Below, one piece after another: positions 48,441-59,824 of a stretch of 64,000 bases of DNA (positions are counted from its first letter, which is position 1; each line of letters begins with the position of its first letter). A program made the position numbers and the translations under genes. The DNA is taken from assembly GCA_034440615.1 (NCBI GenBank), contig JAOTOM010003826.1, positions 17,501 through 81,500 of the forward strand, read 5' to 3'. The notes beneath the pieces were generated by a model. That model made no database searches and was not told the origin of the DNA. It saw nothing but the letters and a program-made list of their open reading frames with translations. This DNA is from Ashinkailepas kermadecensis (Eukaryota > Arthropoda > Thecostraca > Neolepadidae).

Positions 48441-49007
48441 GCCCATCACTAGTCTCCGCGCTGAGGCCCACCTCCCCAGCTTACAACACCGCAGAACACT
48501 ATCGGAGAACTAGTTAGATACCACTCTCGGACCACAACACAGCACAACCACCCTGCCAGTCTCGCACTCTCTAAACCTCCCGTTCGACGTTCATATAATA
48601 GAAACAAACACAATATTGCCATACATTTGAACCATGTCCTTACTTTCGCACTCAAATTCCCCAAGGTAATCCCCGGAAAATTGCCTCCCCTACTCCAGTT
48701 TTGGCACATGTATCACCCCAAACTCGAAAATCTCTTCCGGCAAAACAAAAAATTACTTTCCCCCATCGAAACTCAACTAACATGTTTCGAATATCAAGCA
48801 GCCCACCCCCAGACACATACTTCTACACTGACGGCTCCCGTACCACAGACGGTACGGGAGCCGCCTGGTGCGGTGGACCCAACTTTGGCCAAACAAAATT
48901 AACCCCACACCACTCGGTTTACACTGCGGAGTTGGTCGCAATCTTAACCTGTCTACAACACATTATTCAACACAACATCACCACACCAACCATCATCTGC
49001 AATTGTT

Positions 49008-49073
49008 ATGGGCGCTGTGTGACCAACGCAGTCGATGCGCCCGTAAGCCCAAATAACCAACCAACCAACTGAC
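49008..49073 (+). mobile_element. Short SINE 3' fragment inside the RNase H frame
   Basis: About 60 bp with GGGCGCTGTGTGACC, GATGCGCCCGTAAGCCC and an AATAACCAACCAACCAAC tail interrupt the frame between IICN and the SRSSIDALAAIHN that follows. It is similar in layout but not identical to the type A SINE 3' end. Confidence 0.7.
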
Positions 49074-49138
49074 TCACGTTCATCCATCGACGCTCTCGCA
49101 GCTATACACAACACTACACACCCCACACTCCACGCTAT

Positions 49139-49331
49139 CCGTCAACTCTACCGGGACGAGTGGTCTAGGGGTAAGATGCTCGTCTCGCAATCGAAAGATT
49201 GTGGGTTCGAATCTCACCTGTCGCTACTCTTCGCCCGCGACCAATCGGCGTGAGAGATTGGCGACGCTATATGACTCAACGGTCGACGTGTCGTAAAACC
49301 AATAACCGACCAACCAACCGTCAACTCTACC
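49139..49331 (+). mobile_element. tRNA-derived SINE, head type A, copy 3, nested in RNase H
   Basis: The 14-bp duplication CCGTCAACTCTACC (49139-49152 and 49318-49331) flanks the element (49153-49317). The head, body and AACC-type tail match the copies at 41.8 and 42.3 kb. It splits the RNase H frame between ..HAIRQLY and HTHHAHLQLTLLW. Confidence 0.94.
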
Positions 49332-50222
49332 ACACCCATCATGCTCACCTCCAACTCACACTGCTCTGGGTCCCTGGCCACATGGGGATTCCGGGAAGCG
49401 AGCGGGCGGATGAGCTCGCTCGTCGAGCTATCGACCTCCGACCCGCCCCCAGCCTCCCAGTTCCCCCGGTGACCTTTTGTCCCTCACGAACCAATTATTT
49501 AACAAATATATCCAGGCATGTTGGAGCCACAACACTACACATTTACACCACATTAAACACCTTCTCGCCAAATGACCCTCTTCCCGACAACACACACGCA
49601 TACGTGAGATCCTCCTTGCCTGGCTCCGACCCGGACACACAAAACTCACACATGATTTCCTCCTCCGCCAACTTCGCCGTGCTCCGTATTGCCAAATGTG
49701 TGACATACGTAACTCTGTCGAACATTTTTTACTTATCTGCCCTGCATACCAATTACAACGTCGCCCCCTTCTTTCTTACATTGCCCAACATCGGATTCCA
49801 CTTTTGCTGCAGAGCCTTCTCGGTGACAAACACCCGGAGCTCATTGAGCTACTATTTACTTTTTTGCACAGCACCAAACTTGAGGAAGTAATTTGAAGTC
49901 AAACGCCATCATCTCCGTCGTCGTAAAACACATACATATAGGTTATTTCACACTAGGTAGGTAGAGACCGATCCAATTTGGCCAAAACGGACATTTCTCC
50001 TTATAAATTGTGCTTTGTTTTTACCTACGGGTTTTCAAAGCTGCTTGGTTTTTCACCTTCTCAGGTTTTTCCAAGCTTTAACTCAAACATACACCTACAC
50101 ATACAAGGTCGGGCCTGACGCCCACGACTCGCCCTGGGCACCGGGCCTCCGCTTCGCGTTTCAGGTCGCAGGTGGGCAGTGGAGCCTCTCCGCAGGCGAC
50201 GAAGCTGTCCACCTTCCAAATG

Positions 50223-50420
50223 TCCTTCCGATTGTGGGGGCCGCGGTAGCTCGGTTGGTAGAGCGTCGGACTCTTGATCGCAAGATCGTGGGTTCGAATC
50301 TCACAACCGACGGCATTACCGAGTCCACCCGCAACCAATCGGCGTGAGAGGTTGGCGACGCTATATGACCTAGCGGTTGAATGCGACGTAAAATAATCCA
50401 AGGAATCCTTGCGATTGTCG
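50223..50420 (+). mobile_element. tRNA-Lys-derived SINE, head type B, with target duplication
   Basis: The head GTAGCTCGGTTGGTAGAGCG, GGACTCTTGATCGC (CTT anticodon position) and GGTTCGAATCTC resemble tRNA-Lys. The body GAGGTTGGCGACGCTATATG and GACGTAAAATAATCC matches the type A body. TCCTTCCGATTGTG and TCCTTGCGATTGTC form an imperfect target duplication. A GTAT microsatellite follows (50421-50470). Confidence 0.88.
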
Positions 50421-50639
50421 TGTATGTATGTATGTATGTCTGTATGTCTCACCTGTGTATGTATGTATCGGCCCTTCACGCCGCGTTCCTTGTTTGCCGG
50501 CGTCTCATCTTTCCTCTTTTTTTATTTTGATATAATCGGATGCCACATAAGCCGGATTAACGTAACCCTTTCTTTAACGTAACAAATATCTAGCGGATGG
50601 CACTTTGCTTCCGCTAAAGATGGGAAAATAAGAAGAAAA

Positions 50640-50850
50640 AAGGCGGGTCGCCTCACTGGGCATCCGGCGGGTCGCCACATTGGGCGGCAGGCGGGTCGCC
50701 ACACTGCCCAATGTGCCACAATGCGGGAAGCCCGCATGTCACCATACTGGACCGCACGATTGCTGCCACACTGAATAATGGTCTGCGTCTCGTGTCGCCG
50801 CACTGAGCGACGAGCTGTCCTTGCGTCACCGCACCGGGCACCCGTTGGAT
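50640..50850. repeat. GGGTCGCCACA short tandem motif, copy 2
   Basis: GGCGGGTCGCCACA(T/C)TGGGC-type units of about 21 bp are repeated, then drift. They match the motif at 48.24-48.44 kb. A 202-codon minus frame covers them (AQCGD repeats) but extends into unrelated sequence and has no recognised domain. Confidence 0.6.
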
Positions 50851-51399
50851 GGTCTTCCGCGGCCTGACGGCTACCGCTGGTGCTGAGTCGTGATCGACGC
50901 CCCAGTCGGAGCCGACCGCCGTCCGTCGCTATCTGGGCTGTCGAGCCGTAATCGCCGCACTGCGCCACTATCGGCAATGTGCGTTGCTCTTCAGTGGCGA
51001 CGGCACTGGGCCATGATCGCGACGATCTGACAAGAAGTGGGCGCGTACACATGGCGAGCTGACTTAAGCGCTGCAGGTAATTTCCTGCTGGCGTCGGTGG
51101 CCGAAAGAAACCAATGATATTGTTGCCCAAACTTGGCAGCCGGCGGTGGCAGCGGCTTTCAGTTGTCGGCCTGCCGTATCGAAGCGCATACCGCTACCCA
51201 GCGAACTCGGCGCCATTTCGTAACGACTGCCCTAGTTGGAGAGTTTATTTTTGGTGCCTTCGCATCACTGCTGAGCCCTTCACTCGACGTTGACTGGTAT
51301 TTAGGTCGCCTTGGGGTTTAGTCCGTGTTCTCCAGCGTAAGCCGGTGCCTGCATGGTCGTGTTGTCTGCCTGCATTGCGGCGCGACATGGTGTGTTGTC

Positions 51400-51575
51400 C
51401 GCCTGTCCGGCCTGCTGAACATGCTGGACCACCTGTCCGGCCCGCTGGATACGCTTGACCGTCTGTCCGGTCTGCTAGACACGCTGGACTGCCTGTCCGG
51501 TCTGCTGGATACGCTGAACTGCCTGTCTGCTGGACTGCCGGTCCAGCAAACTGCCGGTCTGCTGGACACGCTTGA
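51400..51575. repeat. 30-bp tandem repeat, about five units
   Basis: CTGTCCGG(T/C)CTGCTGGA(T/C)ACG recurs every 30 bp. The plus frame encodes a 10-residue LSGLLDTLDC repeat, 103 codons long, but there is no start context or splice support; treated as a minisatellite. Confidence 0.85.
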
Positions 51576-51589
51576 CCAGGCCGGTCATC

Positions 51590-51960
51590 GCATGGCAGAC
51601 GGTATCCGACGCGATCGTCTCCACGCTGCACGTTGAGCCATGACATAAAGTTGTGAGTGTCCATGGCGGACGGTATCCTATGCGATCGTCTACACTCTGC
51701 ACGTCGAGCCATGACATAAAGTTGTGAGTGTCCATGGCGGACGGTATCCTATGCGATCGTCTACACGCTGCACGTTGAGCCATTTCCTCAAGTTGTGAGT
51801 GTCCATGGCGGACGGTATTCGATGCGATCGTCTACACTCTGCACGTCGAGCCATGGCCTCAAGATGTGAGTGTTCATGGCGGACGGTATCCGACGCGATC
51901 GTCTACACGCTGCACGCTTAGCCACGGCCTCAAAGTGTGAGTGTCCATGACCGAGGACTT
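51590..51960. repeat. 65-72-bp tandem repeat, five units
   Basis: GGCGGACGGTAT(C/T)C(G/T)A(C/T)GCGATCGTC and CGAGCCATG..TCAA-type blocks recur five times (near 51593, 51665, 51737, 51805 and 51877). Confidence 0.88.
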
Positions 51961-52214
51961 GCTGGCCCCAGCGACGTGAGTTGGCCGGCGTCCAGCATTG
52001 TGCATCATGGTAGCCGGGCCACCGTTGCGTGACTTGGCACCAGCGCATATTCGTTGCTGGCTAAAACCGTTTTTGTGCGAGTGATCCAATTTTCGGGAAA
52101 TGGTCATGCGCAAATTCCGCTGCACGTTGCACCTGGACGATAGTTGGTGTTCGTGATGATCTGCCGGGCGGGCGATGTTCGGATTACTTGCTGGGTGCCA
52201 TGGGCGTGTGCGGC

Positions 52215-52535
52215 TGATGCAAGGAGCAGCAGGTGTTGCAGCTCTACTGGCTGCCACAGAGAGCCTAACTCACAGAGGGCTACAGGTGTAGCAGCGCCAC
52301 TGGCTGCCACAGAGGGCTGCAGGTGTAGCAACGCCACTGGCTGCCACAGAGGGCTGCTGGTGTAGCAGCGCCATTAACTGTCATAGAGGGCTACAGGTGT
52401 AGCAGCGCCACTGGCTGCCACAGAGGGCTGCAGGTGTAGTAGCGCCACTGGTTGCCACAGGGAGCTGCAGGGGTATCAACACCACTGACTACCACATAGG
52501 GCTGCAGGTGTAGCAGCGCCACTGGCTGTCCTAGA
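52215..52535. repeat. 36-bp tandem repeat, about eight units
   Basis: AGGTGTAGCAGCGCCACTGG then CTGCCACAGAGGGCTGC is repeated about eight times with small changes. Confidence 0.9.
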
Positions 52536-52725
52536 CTAAGCCCTGCGGTGGATTATCATGAAGACAAGACATATTCCTCGACTGCTGACCCGGCCGTGCC
52601 AAGCACTGCCGCCAATTTCTCGTTTTACGTCGGCTACTTTCTCTTTCTGGGCTGATTTTCGTGTGGCCGGGTGCAGCGGGCCGGCTGCACCGCGGCTGGC
52701 GCGGCTACACTGCCATACTGCCGCC

Positions 52726-52802
52726 CAGATGACGTCACACGGCTGCACTGCTGCCCAGATGACGTCACGCGGCTGCATTGCTGCCGCGCCGCTGATGTCA
52801 CG
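52726..52802. promoter_or_regulatory. Three CRE-like palindromes at regular spacing
   Basis: CAGATGACGTCAC at about 52726 and 52757 and CTGATGTCACG at about 52792 carry TGACGTCA, TGACGTCA and TGATGTCA. They lie in a ~31-bp repeat with GCGGCTGCA.TGCTGCC between them. Full CRE sites suggest ATF/CREB binding, but no adjacent gene start is known. Confidence 0.4.
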
Positions 52803-53607
52803 CCGACCACCGGTCTCGTCAATCGGAGTCAAAGGGCCGAAGACGCAGCGAGGTGCTGTTTATGGTTGCAGGTGTCGTTGCACCTGGACCCAAGGCGCGG
52901 TTAGAAAATAATCAAAACTCGAAGGAGAGATAAACCAATCTGCTCGATAAATCTCTACAAGAGATACGTGCATGCTGGCTTGAAAGGCTGCTTCCCACGA
53001 CCTGTTTCATTCCTTTCGTAGGCAGACATAGGTGATGGCGGCCGCGCGATGTTCGAATGGTCCGGGCACTTGTTTGCGTGGTGCCGAACCGGCAGGGTTT
53101 TCTTCGAGATATTGGCTGCCTCTGAGGTGTTTGTGATGGCACATGGAGCGTTTCAACTTGCTGTAATGCTTAGTGCTTTGTGAGTTGTGCACCGGTTTGC
53201 ACCTATATCGTTGGGAGTTGTTTCCAATATAAATATGTGTCATCAAACATTCCTTGGTGTTTGGATTGGACGTTGAGATGGTGGCCGACTGACGGTTTTC
53301 GGTGTCGGGGATGCTTCTGGTTTTGTCATGGTCGCCTGGGAGCTGTTGAAGCTTGCACTGATGCTGCTACTGATGCTGCCACTGATGCTGGATTGGCGCT
53401 TGATGTTGATGGTGGGCTGTTGGTGTGAGGTGGGTGCAGCGGCGTCTGGCCAGCCAGCTGTAGGGGAAATATTGTGTCTGGTTTTCTTGGGACGCCAGGT
53501 GCCGATCGGATTCATTATTAATAGTCCCTTCACTCTGCTTCGAGTGATCATGAGCCGAATGGAGTTCAGTTTCTAATCGGACACAACATGATCCGTATAA
53601 CTTCTCC

Positions 53608-53639
53608 CGTAGGTGAATAGCTCGAGCTATTCACCTACG
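53608..53639. repeat. Perfect 32-bp palindrome
   Basis: The sequence is perfectly self-complementary with no spacer, centred on CTCGAG between GTGAATAG and CTATTCAC. A direct repeat CCTATTGTCTGTTA follows at 53640 and 53668. The flanks, 52806-53607 and 53680-54690, hold no recognised gene. Confidence 0.95.
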
Positions 53640-54694
53640 TCCTATTGTCTGTTATATTGTCCTATTTCACCTATTGTCTGTTAAAAAAATCAAAACGGTC
53701 GCTCGGTAGAGTTGTTCAAATGAGCGTGTGCTGGCGCGGCCGTGCGTCGACCTTGAGCACATGCTACACGAAAATGGTGCCACCCATTGCGCCTAAGTTT
53801 CTAAACGTTGTATTCATTGGGGGAGGGGGGCAGGTGATTATCGTGGCTCTGACCGATCCGGGCTCGTGGATACATGCTGTCATGTACCCCCGAAGGGGAT
53901 AATGCCAAACATTTGTTTTGTCACAATGTACAGCCCAAGAGGGAGTAGCTTGTGACATGGCACTTCATGGCGACATGGTCCCACTGGTGATTCATAATCC
54001 TTTGGGATCCAGTGCTAGTTAAGGTGTATGATGAACTCGTCAGGTTCGTACTTTGTTTTCACGGATCCACCTCTGAATCTTGAATTGTCGGTGGTGCGGT
54101 TACCAAATTTGGTGGGCGGGTAGATCTTAGGCCCATGGTTGTAAAACTTACTGGGCATCCCGATAAAAAATTGTTGATATGCTTGGCTTTGGATGCTAGT
54201 CTATGATTGGCCAATTGATGACGATTTTTATTGACGTCATAGCTTGTGTAACGCTGATTGGACATGGTGGTACGTCACACCTTATGACATTTTAGAGGAA
54301 TGGAATGTCGTTTGTCTCGTAGTTGGAATGGAATCAGGCGAGATTACTAGAGGATTTTTTCCTTACAGGGATTTAGCGACATGATGAGTTGTTAGTCAGA
54401 TATGTATGAATATAACAAATGATGAGGAGAAACCTATTTTAAGTTCATTGTTATGAGCGTATCCAGGGCCGTAGAAACGATTTTCAAGTTGGAGGGGTAA
54501 GGACGTCCAAATATCTGGACTGAAGGAGCCGGAGGCCTCGAGAAAGTTGCGTCTGGGAGTGAGGTGCGTTAGGTCACAGCTGACTGGAGGAACCTCGAGA
54601 AAGCTGTGTCTGAGAGCGTTGGATCACACCTGACTGGAGGGTTGGAGGTGACGATGTTCGCGTTGGCGTTCGCGCCCAACTCGAATGCCTTCAT

Positions 54695-55010
54695 AGCAGT
54701 AATACATTATTCGTCAAACAGGGTGGAATATACCACTTTCTGAACACTGAATCGACATCCTTCCCAACGGAGTATTGACATCCTGCTTCATGATGAGTTG
54801 CTATGAAGTTTTCATACCTAATTTCCAACAGTATCTTGTTGATAAGCATCATGCTGATACTAAGCATTGCAGATTGTGATGCACAAACATCTCTTACCAC
54901 AATTGCAGGTACAAGGATTACCTATGATGTGGTCTGTTATACAATATCAGTTGATAATGATAGGTGTTTCGTATTACTAGCGCTAAAATAGTTACCCCTA
55001 AATTAGGTAT
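54695..55010 (+). repeat. Dispersed repeat family Y, copy 2
   Basis: Same-strand counterpart of 27095-27395, close to 90% identical by eye, with short indels. From 55011 to 55330 nothing is recognised. Confidence 0.82.
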
Positions 55011-55334
55011 CTCAAAACAAAGGGAAAAGGCGTATGTATGAATATGCTGTTGGATCAGAATCGTGTTCGAAGAACTTGTGATTTCTGTTAAATGAGATTG
55101 TTTCCATGGACAATTTCGACATCATACCGTACTCGTTTTGACATCTCACACCTAATGAAAAACCATTATTTTAACACTGCTTCATAGTTAGGGCAGAGAG
55201 GAGGGGGCGCTTCCCCTGGGCTTTCCCCGTGCTACGACGCCCGAATGCCTATCTATTCGTATCCGAACCATGTAGAGGAATCGTGGTGATATATTAGAGG
55301 TAGTAGCCAGGACTCATTCTAAGGAATTTTACCT

Positions 55335-55520
55335 GCGGGAAGGGGTGTGGGAGGAAACCGCTCCCATTGTCAACTACGGGGCCACCATCCCGGTCAGCCA
55401 GCCTCCGGTCCTGCCAATCATGCTACCCTGTAGAGGGAGAGGGGTGTGGGAGGAAGTCGCGCGCATTGGCGACTGCGGGGCCACCATCCCGGTTAACCAG
55501 AATGGTCAACCAGAAGGCAA
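55335..55520. repeat. About 100-bp tandem duplication
   Basis: GGGGTGTGGGAGGAA(A/G)(C/T)CGC..CCATTG and GGGGCCACCATCCCGGT(C/T)A(G/A)CCAG occur twice. Confidence 0.75.
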
Positions 55521-55834
55521 CAGTGAATGGTCATTCCCCAGTCCCCAGTCAGTGGACTGGGGAAGGGGGAGATGGAAGCACAGTCATGACTGATCTCCCA
55601 TCCTAGCTAACTTATTGAGGAGACCTTGAGAGGAACACTGTTAAGTTAGTGCCATGGAACATTACTTTATGTTGGTGTATAGTGTATGGTGTCAACATAG
55701 GAGTCGTAATCGAAAAGTTTACCACGTTGATTTGAGTTCGGCGTCCATCATAAAGTGAGGAAGTTTTGGTACGATAACGACGCTTGTGAATCCACTGACC
55801 TCCTCGCTGTCCTTTCTTTGGACCTTCAAAAACA

Positions 55835-56090
55835 TATAGGGAGGTTTATTCCTTGGATCTACACGGATGTACAGGGATGTCCATTTCTGTGGCCTACAGA
55901 GACATACGGAGAGGACCATTCCTTGGATCTACCCGGATGTACAGGGAGGTCCGTTTTTGTGGCCTACAGAGACATACAGGGAGGTCCATTCTTTGGATCC
56001 GCACGGATGTACAGGGAGGTCCATTTATGTGGCCTACAGAGACATACAGGGAGATGCATTCTATGGACTTCGCCCTACAGAGACGGCAGA
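55835..56090. repeat. About 62-bp tandem repeat, four units
   Basis: GTGGCCTACAGAGACATAC(A/G)G and GGATGTACAGGGA(G/T)GTCC recur at about 62-bp spacing. The open plus frames here are repeat products. From 56091 to 56582 nothing is recognised. Confidence 0.88.
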
Positions 56091-56589
56091 AAGGTAGTTT
56101 GTTTACATCCTGGACTTTTTCAGATGTCATTTTGCTCTCGTATTGAACGATTGTTTAGAAGTCTGCAAATAGTGGCATGATACTTCATTGCATGTTATTG
56201 TATACCTGGATAGACTCCAGATGATCCAGGTGCATTTAGAGGGGTTTGTTTCAGTTTCACAGATAAGAGGGGACCTACTTAGAAGGCGTCACCAGGATGT
56301 GTCTTAAGGTAGTGGTGGCAGTGCCGATTCAGAGGCGTTTTCCAAGCCTTTGTGGCACGAAGGATAAGATGTCGGTTCACGGGCTTTACCAGGGGTTCTC
56401 TAGAGGGGTTGATGGAGATGCTTTAACACAGTGCGTTATATTAATGTAGATGTGCCGAGTTGGGTAGTCTACATAATCTAGTTTACTCCCAATAAATAAG
56501 CCTTTGATTGAGGGGTAAAACTTAGTCGAGGATATATATTATTCAATTGGACCTACTAATTCTGTTGTTTATCTATGTTTAGATGTCCC

Positions 56590-57210
56590 GCGCCGCTCGT
56601 TTTGCGAGTGCGGGATGGGGTTGTGTCAGCTGGCTGCCGGCGGGCTGACATCAGCGGCCGCCCCTGCTGCGAGTGCGGGGTGGGGTTGTGTCAGCTGTCT
56701 GCCGGCAGGCTGACATCAGTGGCCGCCCCTGTTGCGAGTGCGGGGTGGGGTTGTGTCAGCTAGCTGCCGGCAGGCTGACATAGCGGCGCCCCTGCTGCGA
56801 GGGGGGGGGCTCAGTGGCCGCCCCTGTTGCGAGTGCGGGGTGGGGTTGTGTCAGGCGCCGGCAGGCTGACATCAGCGGCCGCCCCTGCTGCGAGTGCGGG
56901 GTGGGGTTGTGTCAGCTGGCTGCCGGCGGGCTGACATCAGTGGCCGCCCTGTTGCGAGTGCGGGGTGGGGTTGTGTCAGCTAGCTGCCGGCAGGCTGACA
57001 TCAGCGGCCGCCCCTGCTGCGAGTGCGGGGTGGGGTTGTGTCAGCTGGCTGCCGGCGGGCTGACATCAGTGGCCGCCCCTGTTGCGAGTGCGGGGTGGGG
57101 TTGTGTCAGCTGGCTGCCGGCAGGCTGACATCAGCGGCCGCCCCTGCTGCGAGTGCGGGGTGGGGTTGTGTCAGCTGTCTGCCGGCGGGCTGACATCAGC
57201 GGCCGCCACT
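56590..57210. repeat. About 65-bp GC-rich minisatellite in dimers, about ten units
   Basis: TGCGAGTGCGGGGTGGGGTT, GTGTCAGCT(G/A)(G/T)CTGCCGGC and GGCTGACATCAG(C/T)GGCCGC recur. Units alternate between CAGCGGCCGCCCCTGCTG and CAGTGGCCGCCCCTGTTG, so the higher-order unit is about 130 bp; one stretch near 56780-56860 is rearranged. Confidence 0.93.
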
Positions 57211-59820
57211 TGTTTGCCGCGTCGGCCAGCCGTGTGACCCACTAACCCGCCAGAGTATGTTGGACCTTGACACACTGCACTTGGTGGGCGGTCGTTTTTT
57301 CACCGGCCGCGCCGGACCGAGACCGGCTGGAACGGTGAAAGTGAGCTTTGCCACCCGTCCTTCCCGTCTCCGACCGACTCTCCCTTTCGTTTTCGGCTCG
57401 ACTGAGCCGTGGCAACGCGAACGGTGCGCCGCCGCGTCAGCCATCTAGCCATCATTTCTGTTCCGTCACATAATACCGTGCCGGTGTAAGGTGTCATTAA
57501 GGGCGCGGGACGAGCGGAGGTTCGTGGCTCCAGGGTGAACGGTGATTATAGTGGTCGGAAAACCTGTGCACCGACCACGACTGAACTCTCTTGGTAGCCC
57601 GTGAAGACATGCCGGTATTGTGTCAAATTTCGGTGGAAGTGCTGTGCGTTTCAGAAATAAGTGCAACAAATTTCGGATCAGTGCATAGAAATTTCAGACG
57701 CATGTGCTAGATCCGTTACAGGAGTCCGTTTCGAAAACAGTGCTTCTCAGGTCGGCATTAGCGCCTCGAAAACTAGTGCGCTCTAGTCGAAATTGTACGC
57801 CGCATCCTTGCCGAAGTAGGGCTCATCTAACGAATACTGTGGATGTATCTCACAACCGAATGTTTTATGCCGAACTACCGCTGGATAGCATGGGTTCCAC
57901 ACTGTGTGTCCCGGCCCTCTGTCTCGCAGTTCTTCCGCTCAACGTATGCTACACAGCCGTCCAGCACAACATTTTATAGCACTGCCACTGAGACCTTTGG
58001 CCGACCGATTCCAGGGCACGCAGGTCACGTGGCATAACCAGCTGCTGACCTACACTAGTTGGTTTCGGCCCATCCGACATCTGCCAAATACCGCCGTAAA
58101 TTATTTTCTTTGAACAGGAAGTGCGTGTTCACAGAAAATACGATCTGAAGGTACAAAAATACTATTAAAAAGTGTCATGGCCGGAATGGACCGGTCCGTG
58201 CCGGGTCGGTCACATCAACCTTTGTCGTATATATACCGGTGGTCTTCCCAAATACCTAATTTAGGTGTGGTCCCACACCTAACGAAACCTTTTCTTGCAT
58301 GGATGCTTGTGGGCTATTCACATTCTTCAATGAAAATGCGTTCTGCCGTCGCTCATGCACAATTGCAATGCACTCCACAATGATACGTATTCAATTTCAG
58401 ATTTGAACTTAGAACGGATAATGCAACAGGAATAAGTTCCCACCTCATGTGAACATTAATCCTGTCCAGGAACAGACGGTGCTCACATCACATCTCACCC
58501 TCAGGCTTCGCCTACACATCCTTGTACACGCCACTCGTTACAATAATCCCGCAAATCCTATGCCGGCGGCTCGACTGCCAGCGTCAGCTGCGTTGCCAGG
58601 CACCAGCAATCCGCTGAAACGTTTGTAGCCGCAGTTGTTACCGTTATTGCCATCTAACGGGAATACATGAAGCAGGCATTTCAATTGAGATGCATAAACA
58701 GGATGGGGTGTACTTTCGAAACATAACTGACAACTAATATAACTTTGAAGCCAGGTCGTGAGCGAAAGAAGCCACCGGGCTGTCAAAACGGTGTGGAGTT
58801 TCGAGGGAGGGAATTTATATCTTTAATATTGTACGCATACCACGTGACTAGACACAGTGTAACTATTTTCGAATTGCTTTAGAGAATACATTGAATATTA
58901 CCTACAGAAATTGATGTTTGAAAATTGAACACAAAATGCTGTCGGCTTTTGAAATGACAGCTGTCGTATCGTGAATATATTTAGTTTGAATGTTGTGGTT
59001 TCGCGCTTAACAGTTACACTTTTATTTCAATTAAAATATCCTCATGGCTTGTCATAAGTGGAGCACAACCATTTCCAACTGAATCAACCTTTCGCGAAGT
59101 TTTTTTGTGGACATGATGCGGATGCTATTCGACAATTTTTTTTGCATGCATCTGCGGCAAACTTTTGGCTCTTAATCGTTTTTCACCTGGTATTTCGTCA
59201 TTTGCCTACGAACAATCAACACCATAAATTATAGAATGTGCGCAATGCACAGTCAATTGAAACGGTGACAAGTTAGGGCAAAAGTGCACTTGATCTTTGT
59301 AATCAGCGAATGTTCAGCTTTTCAAGGGTATGGGTTTCCTCTTGAACATTATAAGCCTTTCCAGGAACTTGTGGCCGGTCTGATGAAGACTATGCGGCCC
59401 AACCATAACGCTTTTTGAGAGGCCTATAGCCTTCGAACGGCCTACCCTAGACTCACGGAATAAGCACCGACGTATATCTTCATTGTCTAATAGTTGCGTA
59501 CATTGTTCTGATTCTGGCGGGTGTATTTTTCGCTAACATAATTTTATATTAACATAATTTTATATAATTATGAATACTTTCGACTTTTGAAACTTGAATT
59601 CAGATTGTTGGAACAGCATGGTATATACCGCGAGCAATATGAGCGTGGTGGATGATGCTTCTACTGTTTTTTTTGTTGCTGCTTAGCTTACTATCAGCTA
59701 CAATTGGATTTGTTATTAAGCATGTTTGAACCATCCGCTTTACCATGTCGTAGGCACTTAGCTTCAATTCCTGAATTATTGCAGTCATTCAAGGGTGGAT
59801 ACAAGGAGCATGTGTCCCTC
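57211..59820. other. Intergenic sequence
   Basis: A GC-rich patch at 57211-57450 has opposed open frames without recognised content. The remaining sequence is AT-rich and featureless. Confidence 0.4.
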
Positions 59821-59824
59821 CTCA

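Larger units (their letters stand above)
48600..49895 (+). mobile_element. Non-LTR retrotransposon RNase H and C-terminal Cys domain, broken by two SINEs
   Basis: The plus frame reads YFYTDGSRTTDGTGAAWCGG, HHSVYTAELVAILTCLQ and TTPTIICN (RNase H D and E positions). After two insertions comes LLWVPGHMGIPGSERADELA (last RNase H motif), then a frameshift and CQMCDIRNSVEHFLLICPAY, the C-terminal Cys/His motif of Jockey-superfamily elements. SINE pieces at about 49010-49070 and 49153-49317 sit exactly where the RNase H frame is interrupted. Dead copy. Confidence 0.88.

Noticed and set aside
50522..51130. 202-codon minus frame with AQCGD repeats
   Set aside because: Half of it is a short tandem repeat that also occurs at 48.2-48.4 kb; no recognised domain.
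51325..51636. Leucine-rich LSGLLDTLDC repeat protein
   Set aside because: The 30-bp minisatellite explains both the openness and the regularity; no start context or flanking exons.
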